In this document: in pieces, positions 13,547 through 18,809 of the stretch | How positions within the stretch are numbered: the stretch's first letter is position 1 | Layout of the letters: each line of letters starts with the position of its first letter | DNA from: a virus | Strand: one strand, 5' to 3' | Virus record (IMG/VR): IMGVR_UViG_3300036045_000070 | Location: 1 to 20,140 of that record | DNA length: 20,140 nucleotides | The notes under the pieces: model-generated | Seen by the model: the letters and a program-made list of their open reading frames with translations, nothing else | The model's database searches: none | What the model was told of the DNA's origin: nothing | Program-made: the position numbers and the translations under genes

Positions 13547-14535
13547 GCGGCCGGCCCCGGCTCGTAGGCGTGATCGGGCAGGTAGCGCACCGGCCCATCC
13601 GTCCACTGCGAGGACTGGAACTGGCGGGTCTCGCGGTTGAACCACCCGCTAATCTGCCCGAGCAGTCCGCTGCCGTGACGCTGCTTGCGAATGCTGATCG
13701 CCATGGGCGTGACGCCCGCCGCAGGGCTCGCGCTCTCATCCGAGCGGCGGATGAAAATCACGTTGTCGGCAACCCCGCCGAGTTCACGCGCACCGGCCAC
13801 GTCGTTGAGGTCGAGTTCCTGATGCGCGGAGACGAGCTTTCGCGGGTGCGCGATCAGGTGGATGTGAATCTTCGAGGCGCGCGCCGTGGCGGCGAGCAGG
13901 TTCGCGAACTGACGCTGCGCCTCGAAGTCGTCGTTGCGCACATCGAGGCACATCAGCGAATCGATGAACGCATGGCGCGTGCCCTGCTCCGCACAGCGGC
14001 GGATCACCCCGAGCAGGTGCAGGTGCTGTGCAATACCGATCACGCCCCACAGCCTGAACCGCTTCACGTAGGCATCGATGAACCACTGCGCGTGATGCTT
14101 CGTCGGGGTCTTCGTGCCGGAGGCCGTGCAGATCAGCCGCACGATCACATCACGCGGGTCCTCCTCCAGCGAGGCGAGAAACACCGAGGATCCACGATAC
14201 AGCGTGTGGCAGATCATCTGCCGGATCAGCGTGGTTTTCCCCGAGCCCGGATACCCGGACCAGAGCGTCACGCCACCGGGGTAGAAGCGCAGCAGATCGC
14301 CGTTGGGGTCGAACGGCGCGGTGGCGAACGTCGCCTGCTTCGCCTCGTAGTTGGCGAGCACCTGGGCCCCGTCGAGCGCTTCGAGATCGACCAGCACTTC
14401 GGGGTGGGTCTCGAACTCCGGGGCGAGCTGCGTGATCAGCATCTGCCCGATGCGCCGGGCGCGGTAGGCGTCGATTCTCGTCACGATCTCCCGCTCACGC
14501 TCGGACTCGCGATCGTTCCCGTCGTTCTCAGCCAT
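13543..14535 (-). CDS. Replicative helicase-like RecA-fold ATPase
   Basis: The start is ATG 14535 and the product has 330 residues. It carries a RecA/DnaB-fold: Walker A 'GYPGSGKT' (94-101), an acidic catalytic pair 'SLEEDP' (Glu124/125), Walker B 'HAFIDSLM' (Asp192) and a sensor-like 'HLIAHPRK' (His230). A basic 'AISIRKQRHGSG' near 279-290 fits the arginine-finger/DNA-loop region. The N-terminal 85 residues are mostly helical and charged. This matches the helicase half of T7 gp4-like proteins (AAA_25/DnaB-like). The primase zinc-finger half is the separate upstream gene, overlapping by 8 bases. It probably unwinds DNA at the phage fork. Confidence 0.88.
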   Translation of the reverse strand: MAENDGNDRESEREREIVTRIDAYRARRIGQMLITQLAPEFETHPEVLVDLEALDGAQVLANYEAKQATFATAPFDPNGDLLRFYPGGVTLWSGYPGSGKTTLIRQMICHTLYRGSSVFLASLEEDPRDVIVRLICTASGTKTPTKHHAQWFIDAYVKRFRLWGVIGIAQHLHLLGVIRRCAEQGTRHAFIDSLMCLDVRNDDFEAQRQFANLLAATARASKIHIHLIAHPRKLVSAHQELDLNDVAGARELGGVADNVIFIRRSDESASPAAGVTPMAISIRKQRHGSGLLGQISGWFNRETRQFQSSQWTDGPVRYLPDHAYEPGPAA

Positions 14536-14950
14536 GCACGGCCTCCAGTGCGGAGGCGATCCGCCCGGCCGCGAGCGCCACCCGATCCGCGTCGATGGCG
14601 GACAGCGGTTTTCCTTCGGCCAGATCCGAAGCACAGATCGCCACGATCCCGGACTCGTGGGTGAGGCACTTCAACGCCTCCAGCGCGCTGAACGGCGCGT
14701 GCAGTCTCGGCAGGTGCTCTCGGGTGAGCGGCTCGGGGAACAAGTCCGCGAAAGTGAGACCGATCGCATCGAGCACGGCCTCGGTCTCGCACCCGGCGAA
14801 GCAGTGCAGGAGCACGCGCCCGTCGGGCAGTTCGCGCAGCGTGAGCGAGGGACTGCGATCGGCGTGCGCCGGACAGCGCGCGATCCAGCGCGAGTGGCCG
14901 GTCGACTTCACGCCCCCGAGGCGTTCGAGCAGGACGGCGGCGCAGGCCAT
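14528..14950 (-). CDS. Primase zinc-finger protein (CHC2-type, no TOPRIM)
   Basis: The ATG at 14950 overlaps the O-like stop (TGATG). The 140-residue protein has a CHC2-type zinc site: Cys26-x2-His29, then 'SPSLTLRELPDGRVLLHC' giving Cys50, and Cys54, with the usual 'HCFAGC' ending. In primases this domain reads template sequence. The rest (60-140) is helical and contains no TOPRIM catalytic DxD or Glu, so this is a zinc domain alone. It must therefore work with another primase part, perhaps host DnaG, or serve as a regulator, alongside the adjacent helicase. Same-operon neighbours support replication. It overlaps the helicase start by 8 bases. Confidence 0.85.
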   Translation of the reverse strand: MACAAVLLERLGGVKSTGHSRWIARCPAHADRSPSLTLRELPDGRVLLHCFAGCETEAVLDAIGLTFADLFPEPLTREHLPRLHAPFSALEALKCLTHESGIVAICASDLAEGKPLSAIDADRVALAAGRIASALEAVHG

Positions 14951-15711
14951 CAGCCGATCCACCGCACGGGCTGGCCGCCGAACATCATCGGTTCCTCGGA
15001 CGTGGATTTCTTCGCGTACTGCCCGCGCTCCTTCGCGTTGCGGACCCAGGTACGCCAGACCGCAGGCCAGTCGGACCGCGCGGTCTTGAACTCCCAATCG
15101 CGAAACTTGGCGATCTCGACCTCGACGTCCATGTCAGGGACGTGAGCGGATGCGAACTCGCGGTCTGGGGAAAACTCCGCTGGCACTCGGCGCGAGGCTT
15201 TGCGAGCGCCTCTCTCTCTGGGTTTCTTACTCTTGTCTGTGTCTGTGTCTGTGTCTGTGTCTGAGGGCCGGACGCGGCTGGACATCGCTGGACGCGGCTG
15301 GACATCGCTGGACATCGCCGGACTGTTCATTGCGCGCTGCTGGCGCTTCCGCTCTGCATCCCGTCCGCTGGCTGTGAACTCGGCCTGTTGCGCCTGTTTG
15401 CGGGCTTTTTCGCGGTATTTGCCGTGATTGACCACGATCCAGCCGAATCCACGATTCGGGATCGGGATCAGTCGGCGTCCCTCATCGTTCACGGAGCGGC
15501 TATGCGGATCGGGTTCACAGAGCCGCTGGATCGCTTCCCCGACTTCGTCGGCCGGTATCCCAGCGACACTCGCGATGTAGGACGGATGGCAGTCCACCTC
15601 GCCGTGCCGGTTGGCGAGCCCGAGCATCACCATCCACACGTACAGGTCGGGGAACTTGCCGCAGAGCGACCCTTGAAACAGGCTGGAAAAGAGCGGCGTG
15701 TATCCACTCAC
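14950..15711 (-). CDS. O-like phage replication initiator/loader
   Basis: The 253-residue protein begins MSGYTPLFSSLFQGSLCG, with an N-terminal winged-helix-like domain ('DLYVWMVMLGLANRHGEVD', then 'PSYIASVAGIPADEVGEAI') as in lambda-O-type and DnaD-type phage proteins. Residues about 100-165 form a charged linker with a repeated PAMSS(D/R)V motif and a (Asp-Thr)4-Asp run. The C-terminal domain (180-250) contains 'DWPAVWRTWVRNAKERG', a DnaT-like motif that may contact DNA or helicase. It precedes primase and helicase genes, as O does P. Its gene holds tandem repeats that could be its own binding sites. ATG at 15711 overlaps the RHH stop (ATGA). Confidence 0.8.
   Translation of the reverse strand: MSGYTPLFSSLFQGSLCGKFPDLYVWMVMLGLANRHGEVDCHPSYIASVAGIPADEVGEAIQRLCEPDPHSRSVNDEGRRLIPIPNRGFGWIVVNHGKYREKARKQAQQAEFTASGRDAERKRQQRAMNSPAMSSDVQPRPAMSSRVRPSDTDTDTDTDKSKKPRERGARKASRRVPAEFSPDREFASAHVPDMDVEVEIAKFRDWEFKTARSDWPAVWRTWVRNAKERGQYAKKSTSEEPMMFGGQPVRWIG
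15235..15263. repeat. GTCTGT hexamer microsatellite (4.8 copies)
   Basis: Four full GTCTGT units and a fifth lacking one base lie inside the O-like gene. On the coding strand they give alternating Asp and Thr. The six-base unit can expand or shrink without frameshift, so linker length may vary. Confidence 0.92.
15271..15320. repeat. Five tandem 10-bp repeats, candidate origin iterons
   Basis: Five head-to-tail units follow the form gac(gcg/atc)gc(t/c)g: GACGCGGCTG, GACATCGCTG, GACGCGGCTG, GACATCGCTG, GACATCGCCG. The 10-bp period is close to one helical turn, and the array lies within the linker of the O-like replication gene, where lambda keeps its iterons. Ten is not a multiple of three, so simple protein repetition does not explain it. 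No clear AT-rich melting region adjoins it, which weakens the origin reading. Confidence 0.6.
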
Positions 15712-15956
15712 CGCCGCCCGCTCCGCGCAGCTCCGTCATCTTCCGTGTCATCACCGAACAACTCCGGCTGCATTCCGCTTGCGGCCGCACGCTTGGCGTA
15801 GATTATGTAAGCTCGATGTTCGCGCCTCGCAAAGCTCGTCAGCACCTCGCGCGCTACGGTCTGCATGTCGGTGCCCTCCGCGATCGCACGCGCTTCGAGC
15901 GCGGCGTGGACGCCGTCTGGGATGCCAAGGCGGAAGTCCCGAAGCGGGATGCTCAT
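15708..15956 (-). CDS. Ribbon-helix-helix (Arc/CopG-like) DNA-binding protein
   Basis: The 82-residue product starts MSIPLRDFRLGIPDGVHAAL. An N-terminal beta strand (DFRLGIP) is followed by two helices ('VHAALEARAIAEGTD' and 'MQTVAREVLTSFARRE'), the Arc/CopG pattern in which the strand reads DNA as a dimer. A second basic helix (AYIIYAKRAA) and an acidic tail (GDDTEDD) follow. Position between cro and the O-like gene, with ATGA overlaps at both ends, suggests an early regulator analogous to CII or Arc by place, though not by family. Target sites are unknown. Confidence 0.78.
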   Translation of the reverse strand: MSIPLRDFRLGIPDGVHAALEARAIAEGTDMQTVAREVLTSFARREHRAYIIYAKRAAASGMQPELFGDDTEDDGAARSGRR

Positions 15957-16177
15957 GCCGCTGGTTTCGCTTGGTCAGCGATGTCCAGCGCGCGGGCGAG
16001 GCTCGGGTACAAGGCTCGGTCCACGCGCAGCGTGCGAGCCGTCATGATCTCAAGCGCGAGCGCCGATTCGATCGGCACGACCGCGCCCCACTTCGACACG
16101 GCGGCCGGACTGATGCCAAGGACCGTGGCTACCGATGACTTGGTGCGAAAGTGCGAAATCGCGTCAGCAGTCAACAT
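15953..16177 (-). CDS. cro: Cro-like repressor
   Basis: The 74-residue protein begins MLTADAISHFRTKSSVATVL and shows a short HTH 'SVATVLGISPAAVSKWG' (about 15-31) followed by 'VPIESALALEIMTARTLRVD', the layout of the DNA-binding Cro family (PF14549-type). It is divergent from the CI-like gene and heads the leftward early operon. No Shine-Dalgarno precedes the ATG, and a possible -10 TAACAT ends 9 bases before it, so the transcript may be leaderless. It would compete with CI at the shared sites at 16190-16239. Function follows from family and position. Confidence 0.87.
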   Translation of the reverse strand: MLTADAISHFRTKSSVATVLGISPAAVSKWGAVVPIESALALEIMTARTLRVDRALYPSLARALDIADQAKPAA

Positions 16178-16252
16178 AGTGCAACGATGTTAACTGTAGT
16201 TACCGGTCGACTGCAACTGCGAGAAACTCAACCAGAGTTAATCTTGGGTCTT
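16178..16252. promoter_or_regulatory. Divergent cI/cro operator-promoter region
   Basis: Two copies of the core TYAAC-N3-AGTT lie here: TTAACTGTAGTT (16190-16201) and TCAACCAGAGTT (16228-16239), each centred on AAC-N4-GTT dyads. The first overlaps a possible cro -10 (TAACAT on minus, plus 16187-16192); the second overlaps a possible cI -10 (GTTAAT, 16237-16242). The region is visibly less GC-rich than its flanks. Promoter -35 boxes are weak. Confidence 0.78.
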
Positions 16253-16675
16253 ATGTCGACACTGGCGAGTCGATTGCAGGACGCGATGGCCTACGCGAAG
16301 ATCACGCGGCCGCAGCTCATCGCGGGGATTCGTCGTCAGAACGTGAAAGTGTCCGCGCCCGCCGTATCCAAGTGGTTTTCCACGACAACGGAACTCAAGG
16401 CCGTGCATGCGTTCGCGGCGGCACGCGTGTGTCGCGTCGACCCCGAGTGGCTGGCGATGGGCGTAGGCACAATGCAGCGTCACGACGGCAATCCCGAGAA
16501 GCTGCCCGCACGTCGACTCGCGCTGATTCAAGCCTACGGATCGCTTCCCGATGACGTACGTGCGCCGATTCGTGCGTTGATCGAAACGTTGGCGACCGCG
16601 CACTCGAAGAGCTATCGCGAGTGGAGTGAGCGCGAGGGTGAGCGCGCCAGGAAGCGCGATCGGGAATTGGCGTAG
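16253..16675 (+). CDS. CI-like repressor, HTH only, no peptidase domain
   Basis: The 140-residue protein begins MSTLASRLQDAMAYAKITRP. An HTH lies at about residues 17-45 ('QLIAGIRRQNVKVSAPAVSKW'), followed by 'RVDPEWLAMGVG' (61-72), a typical ending of phage CI N-terminal domains. The remaining 65 residues are helical and charged, with no S24 peptidase, cleavage Ala-Gly pair or Ser/Lys dyad. RecA-stimulated self-cleavage is therefore unlikely, and induction would need an antirepressor or Cro competition. ATG at 16253 has no ribosome site but a possible -10 ending 10 bases upstream, so the mRNA may be leaderless. An open frame extends upstream to 16151 but overlaps cro. Confidence 0.83.
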   Translation: MSTLASRLQDAMAYAKITRPQLIAGIRRQNVKVSAPAVSKWFSTTTELKAVHAFAAARVCRVDPEWLAMGVGTMQRHDGNPEKLPARRLALIQAYGSLPDDVRAPIRALIETLATAHSKSYREWSEREGERARKRDRELA

Positions 16676-16713
16676 TCAAGCCAATGACGGCAACCAAGAA
16701 AGAGAAAGCGCGC

Positions 16714-16971
16714 ATGAAACGAACTTCGTGGTTTGCGGCAACATGCCTGTCCATCGTCTCACTGGCAGCAGACAGTTACGTGATCGAAGCAGCTGTCAAC
16801 GACGAGAAATTTGTGATCAATGGCGAATTGTTTGTGGCACACACGTACTGCTTCGGTTGGGATGAAGGCGACGAGGTCATGTTTCTTGATGGCAGTCCAT
16901 ACGGGGCGTGCGCAACTGCCACGCTCTACAACAAGCGCAAAAAAAACACCTGCAAAGTCTGGTGCGAATAG
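16714..16971 (+). CDS. Small secreted Cys-rich protein (likely moron)
   Basis: I take ATG 16714 (85 residues); a same-frame ATG at 16684 would add ten Lys-rich residues. The start MKRTSWFAATCLSIVSLAA is a signal peptide with cleavage after about residue 19 (alternatively after EAA, 27). The mature part, about 60 residues, is acidic, with 'YCFGWDEGDEVMF' and 'GSPYGACATATLYN' and four Cys (46, 66, 80, 84), enough for two disulfides. Export to the periplasm or beyond is likely. Base composition is clearly less GC-rich than the flanking genes, and the gene sits alone between cI and the rightward operon, typical of a lysogenic-conversion moron. The target is unknown. Confidence 0.75.
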   Translation: MKRTSWFAATCLSIVSLAADSYVIEAAVNDEKFVINGELFVAHTYCFGWDEGDEVMFLDGSPYGACATATLYNKRKKNTCKVWCE

Positions 16972-16996
16972 CCGCCTGATCACCATTTGACGTAAC

Positions 16997-17025
16997 GCGT
17001 CACGCGGTGACATTGCGCGTCACGC
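16997..17025. repeat. GCGTCACGC direct repeats and GTCAC-GCG-GTGAC palindrome
   Basis: GCGTCACGC occurs at 16997-17005 and 17017-17025, spaced 20 bases centre to centre (about two turns). The first copy is part of the perfect palindrome GTCACGCGGTGAC (16999-17011). They lie just upstream of the promoter with CI/Cro-type sites, so they may bind a second regulator. Confidence 0.6.
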
Positions 17026-17026
17026 A

Positions 17027-17065
17027 TTAACCACAGTTGACTCCGTGTGGTAACTGTGGTTAACT
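17027..17065 (+). promoter_or_regulatory. Rightward early promoter with two operator copies
   Basis: TTGACT (17037-17042) and TTAACT (17060-17065), 17 bases apart, form a plausible sigma-70 promoter. Two copies of the switch operator core lie on it: TTAACCACAGTT (17027-17038) and its exact inverse AACTGTGGTTAA (17052-17063), overlapping the -35 and the -10. This gives a 12-bp perfect inverted repeat around a 13-base spacer. The CI/Cro pair is therefore expected to control this operon too. Confidence 0.75.
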
Positions 17066-17092
17066 CTCTCCATGCACTCCATGGAGACCGCG

Positions 17093-17383
17093 ATGCAACT
17101 CCCCGACGCTTTCGCTCTCACGGCCCCGCCCGGCGCATACACAGCCTCGCGGCACGGCGATTACGACTGGACCGGTCTCATCGACGGGGTCCACGTCGAG
17201 GCCTCCTACAATGTCCTGCGCGACCCGTACGACCGCACGCTCGAGATCGAGCTCATCACCCTCACCGTCGGCGGCGTGGACGTGATGGCGTGGGACGTGG
17301 TCGCCGAGGACGCGATCGAGCGCATCGAGGAGGAGTACGTCGAGGACGCGCCGGATTACGACCCCACGGGAGAGTACGCATGA
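17093..17383 (+). CDS. Hypothetical early protein (96 aa)
   Basis: The first gene of the rightward operon has three candidate starts (17072, 17081, 17093). I choose ATG 17093 because GGAG lies 8 bases before it and the protein then opens MQLPDAFALTAPPGAYTASR. The sequence has strand-like 'RTLEIELITLTVGGVDVMAW' and a very acidic C-terminus (EEEYVEDAPDYD). I do not recognise a family, and see no motif beyond the acidic tail, which could bind proteins or mimic nucleic acid. It overlaps the next gene by ATGA (17380-17383), so the two are coupled. Confidence 0.68.
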   Translation: MQLPDAFALTAPPGAYTASRHGDYDWTGLIDGVHVEASYNVLRDPYDRTLEIELITLTVGGVDVMAWDVVAEDAIERIEEEYVEDAPDYDPTGEYA

Positions 17384-18123
17384 GCGGCGCGACCAGCTTC
17401 GCGGACCGACTCGTTGAGGTCGAGGCGCGACCGCTGTTGCAGGGCCAGCACCTCACCCGGCTAGAGCGCGCCCAGAAAGCGTGGTGCGCGATGGAAGCCG
17501 TCGCGTACCTCGCCGGCGAGCGGTGGTCCGACTCACCGCAGTGCGCGTGCCCCGTCATCGCGTCCTTCATGCGCGCGTGGAACGACGGACTGCTGACAGA
17601 CGAGGACCGCAATCGGCTGCTCAAGCCGCTGGTGCCGCTCGTCGTCGGGACACGCGCCGACACCGCTACCGAAGAGCGGCGCGCATTCATGGCGATGGAC
17701 TGGCTCATCCGTGTGCACACCCCGGCGTGGCTGGACCGTGTCGAGGCGCTGAAACCGCACGCACAGGCGTTGCGCGATCTTGAGACGATCGCGGATGCAG
17801 CCGGGCTGGTGGCGGCCACCGGCCGACTGCGCGTCGCGCAGAAGGACGCGGCCGCCGCGAGGGCCGCCGCGAGTGATGCCGCGTGGGACGCCGCGAGCGA
17901 TGCCGCGTGGGACGCCGCGAGGGCCGCCGCGATGGATGCCGCGAGGGCCGCCGCAAGTGATGCCGCGAGGGCCGCCGCGAGGGATGCCGCGTGGTACGCC
18001 GCGTGGTACGCCGCGAGGGCCGCCGCGAGGGCCGCCGCGAGGGGCGCTCTCAGGCCGACGACCGAGTGGCTACAGAGCAGCGCGCAGCAACTGGTGCGCG
18101 ATATGTGTGCGGTGCGCGCATGA
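17380..18123 (+). CDS. Early protein with Ala-rich (x-x-A-A) repeat helix
   Basis: The 247-residue protein has a globular N-terminus (1-155), starting MSGATSFADRLVEVEARPLL and including 'WCAMEAVAYLAGERW' and 'PLVPLVVGTRADTATEERRAF', that I recognise only as a phage early-gene type. Residues 161-220 are fifteen tetrapeptides of form [R/S/W/M][A/D/Y]AA, encoded by 12-bp units, forming a long helix with Trp, Tyr, Asp and Arg on regular faces. Similar DAAWDAA arrays occur in many phage proteins of unknown role. The tail (221-247) is Gln/Arg-rich. ATGA overlaps link it to both neighbours. No catalytic motif is seen. Confidence 0.75.
   Translation: MSGATSFADRLVEVEARPLLQGQHLTRLERAQKAWCAMEAVAYLAGERWSDSPQCACPVIASFMRAWNDGLLTDEDRNRLLKPLVPLVVGTRADTATEERRAFMAMDWLIRVHTPAWLDRVEALKPHAQALRDLETIADAAGLVAATGRLRVAQKDAAAARAAASDAAWDAASDAAWDAARAAAMDAARAAASDAARAAARDAAWYAAWYAARAAARAAARGALRPTTEWLQSSAQQLVRDMCAVRA
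17860..18039 (+). repeat. Fifteen 12-bp coding repeats
   Basis: Fifteen head-to-tail units resemble NGG-GNC-GCC-GCG (for example AGGGCCGCCGCG, AGTGATGCCGCG, TGGTACGCCGCG). The unit is a multiple of three, so copy number can change without breaking the frame. The TGGTACGCCGCG pair and the AGGGCCGCCGCG pair are identical adjacent copies, which suggests recent slippage. Confidence 0.92.
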
Positions 18124-18332
18124 ACATCACCCCCGACACCGTGTGCTCGTCCGACCCGGATTACTACGCGCGCGTGTGCGAGACCGAGTCCGCGCTGTGT
18201 GCGGAGGAGGAAGCCTTCGGCGCGTGGTTCGATCAGCACTGCGTGCGCCTCGCGCAACTGTTCTGCGCGGCGCGCTATGTCGAGTTCGAGGCTTTCGCGC
18301 GCGGACTGTATGCACAGAGGGCGCAGCCATGA
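18120..18332 (+). CDS. Small hypothetical early protein (70 aa)
   Basis: An ATGA overlap at 18120-18123 couples it to the repeat protein, and another at 18329-18332 couples it to the next gene. The product, starting MNITPDTVCSSDPDYYARVC, has five Cys (9, 20, 27, 41, 49) and a helical C-terminal half 'QLFCAARYVEFEAFARGLY'. The Cys are not in a tight zinc-finger spacing. No family is recognised. It belongs to a run of tiny accessory early genes of the type that modulate the host. Confidence 0.65.
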   Translation: MNITPDTVCSSDPDYYARVCETESALCAEEEAFGAWFDQHCVRLAQLFCAARYVEFEAFARGLYAQRAQP

Positions 18333-18511
18333 CCCGCCCCCACCGCGAACCGTGCGGGTGCGCGAGCACCGACCGTCAGTGGACGACGTGGTGCGAGCAG
18401 CACCGCGCCGAGCACGAGGCCACCCGCACGCGCTGGCACGAGGAACACGTGCAGCGAGTCAGTGCATCACTGCGCGCGTTCGCGCAGGCGATGCGGGGAG
18501 ACACGCCATGA
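18329..18511 (+). CDS. Small hypothetical early protein (60 aa)
   Basis: This product starts MTRPHREPCGCASTDRQWTT. The first half has Cys9, Cys11 and Cys22 near several His residues ('WCEQHRAEHEATRTRWHEEH'), so a small metal site is possible; the rest is an amphipathic helix. ATGA overlaps at both ends indicate translation as part of the operon. I recognise no family and assign no function. Confidence 0.6.
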   Translation: MTRPHREPCGCASTDRQWTTWCEQHRAEHEATRTRWHEEHVQRVSASLRAFAQAMRGDTP

Positions 18512-18666
18512 TCACCGCACTCCTCGCCCGCCTTGATCGCTGGCGCGCTCGGCGCGAACTGGCGCGTCATCACCGATGGAGGCGCAGGAATCGCGTGCTC
18601 ATGCCGAAACCACGGCTCGACCCGCGTGACTGGCAGCAGCAGTTTGAACGACAGGTGCGGCCGTGA
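18508..18666 (+). CDS. Small, highly basic protein (52 aa)
   Basis: This 52-residue product is too small for typical ORF length cut-offs, but ATGA (18508-18511) and GTGA (18663-18666) junctions tie it to both neighbours. It starts MITALLARLDRWRARRELAR and is very Arg-rich ('HHRWRRRNRVL'), with a C-terminal 'DWQQQFERQVRP'. A nucleic-acid-binding helix is plausible; alternatively it is a membrane-surface amphipathic peptide. No family is recognised. Confidence 0.6.
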   Translation: MITALLARLDRWRARRELARHHRWRRRNRVLMPKPRLDPRDWQQQFERQVRP

Positions 18667-18809
18667 ATCCGGACGAGGACGATCTGCCGCAGCCGTATGA
18701 CGACGCTGAACGCTTTTTCTACGAGCAGGAGCAACTTCGAGCCGATCCTGCCTTCGAACCTTGGCTCGACTCACTTGAACTTCAACCGGAGCACACCCCA
18801 TGGACCTGA
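18663..18809 (+). CDS. Small acidic protein (48 aa), GTG start
   Basis: The GTG at 18663 overlaps the upstream stop (GTGA). The 48-residue product is strongly acidic (NPDEDDLPQPYDDAERFFYEQ) and ends near 'WLDSLELQPEHTPWT'. Its last 10 bases overlap the SSB-like gene start at 18800. The contrast with the very basic protein before it suggests that the two could pair, but this is only charge-based. No family is recognised. Confidence 0.6.
   Translation: MNPDEDDLPQPYDDAERFFYEQEQLRADPAFEPWLDSLELQPEHTPWT

Noticed and set aside
16151-16252. Upstream start for the CI-like repressor at 16151
   Set aside because: It would cover the operator region and the cro start, and the added residues do not resemble a repressor N-terminus.
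16666-16685. ATTGGC...GCCAAT inverted repeat after cI as a terminator
   Set aside because: The stem is only six pairs, with an 8-base loop and no T tract; it is too weak to call.
17860-18039. Repeat array considered as CRISPR
   Set aside because: Units are 12 bp with no spacers and are in frame with a coding sequence.
17262-18257. Minus-strand open frame of 331 codons opposite the Ala-repeat gene
   Set aside because: Its repeats are the mirror of the plus-strand 12-bp units, and the plus strand has coupled starts and stops.
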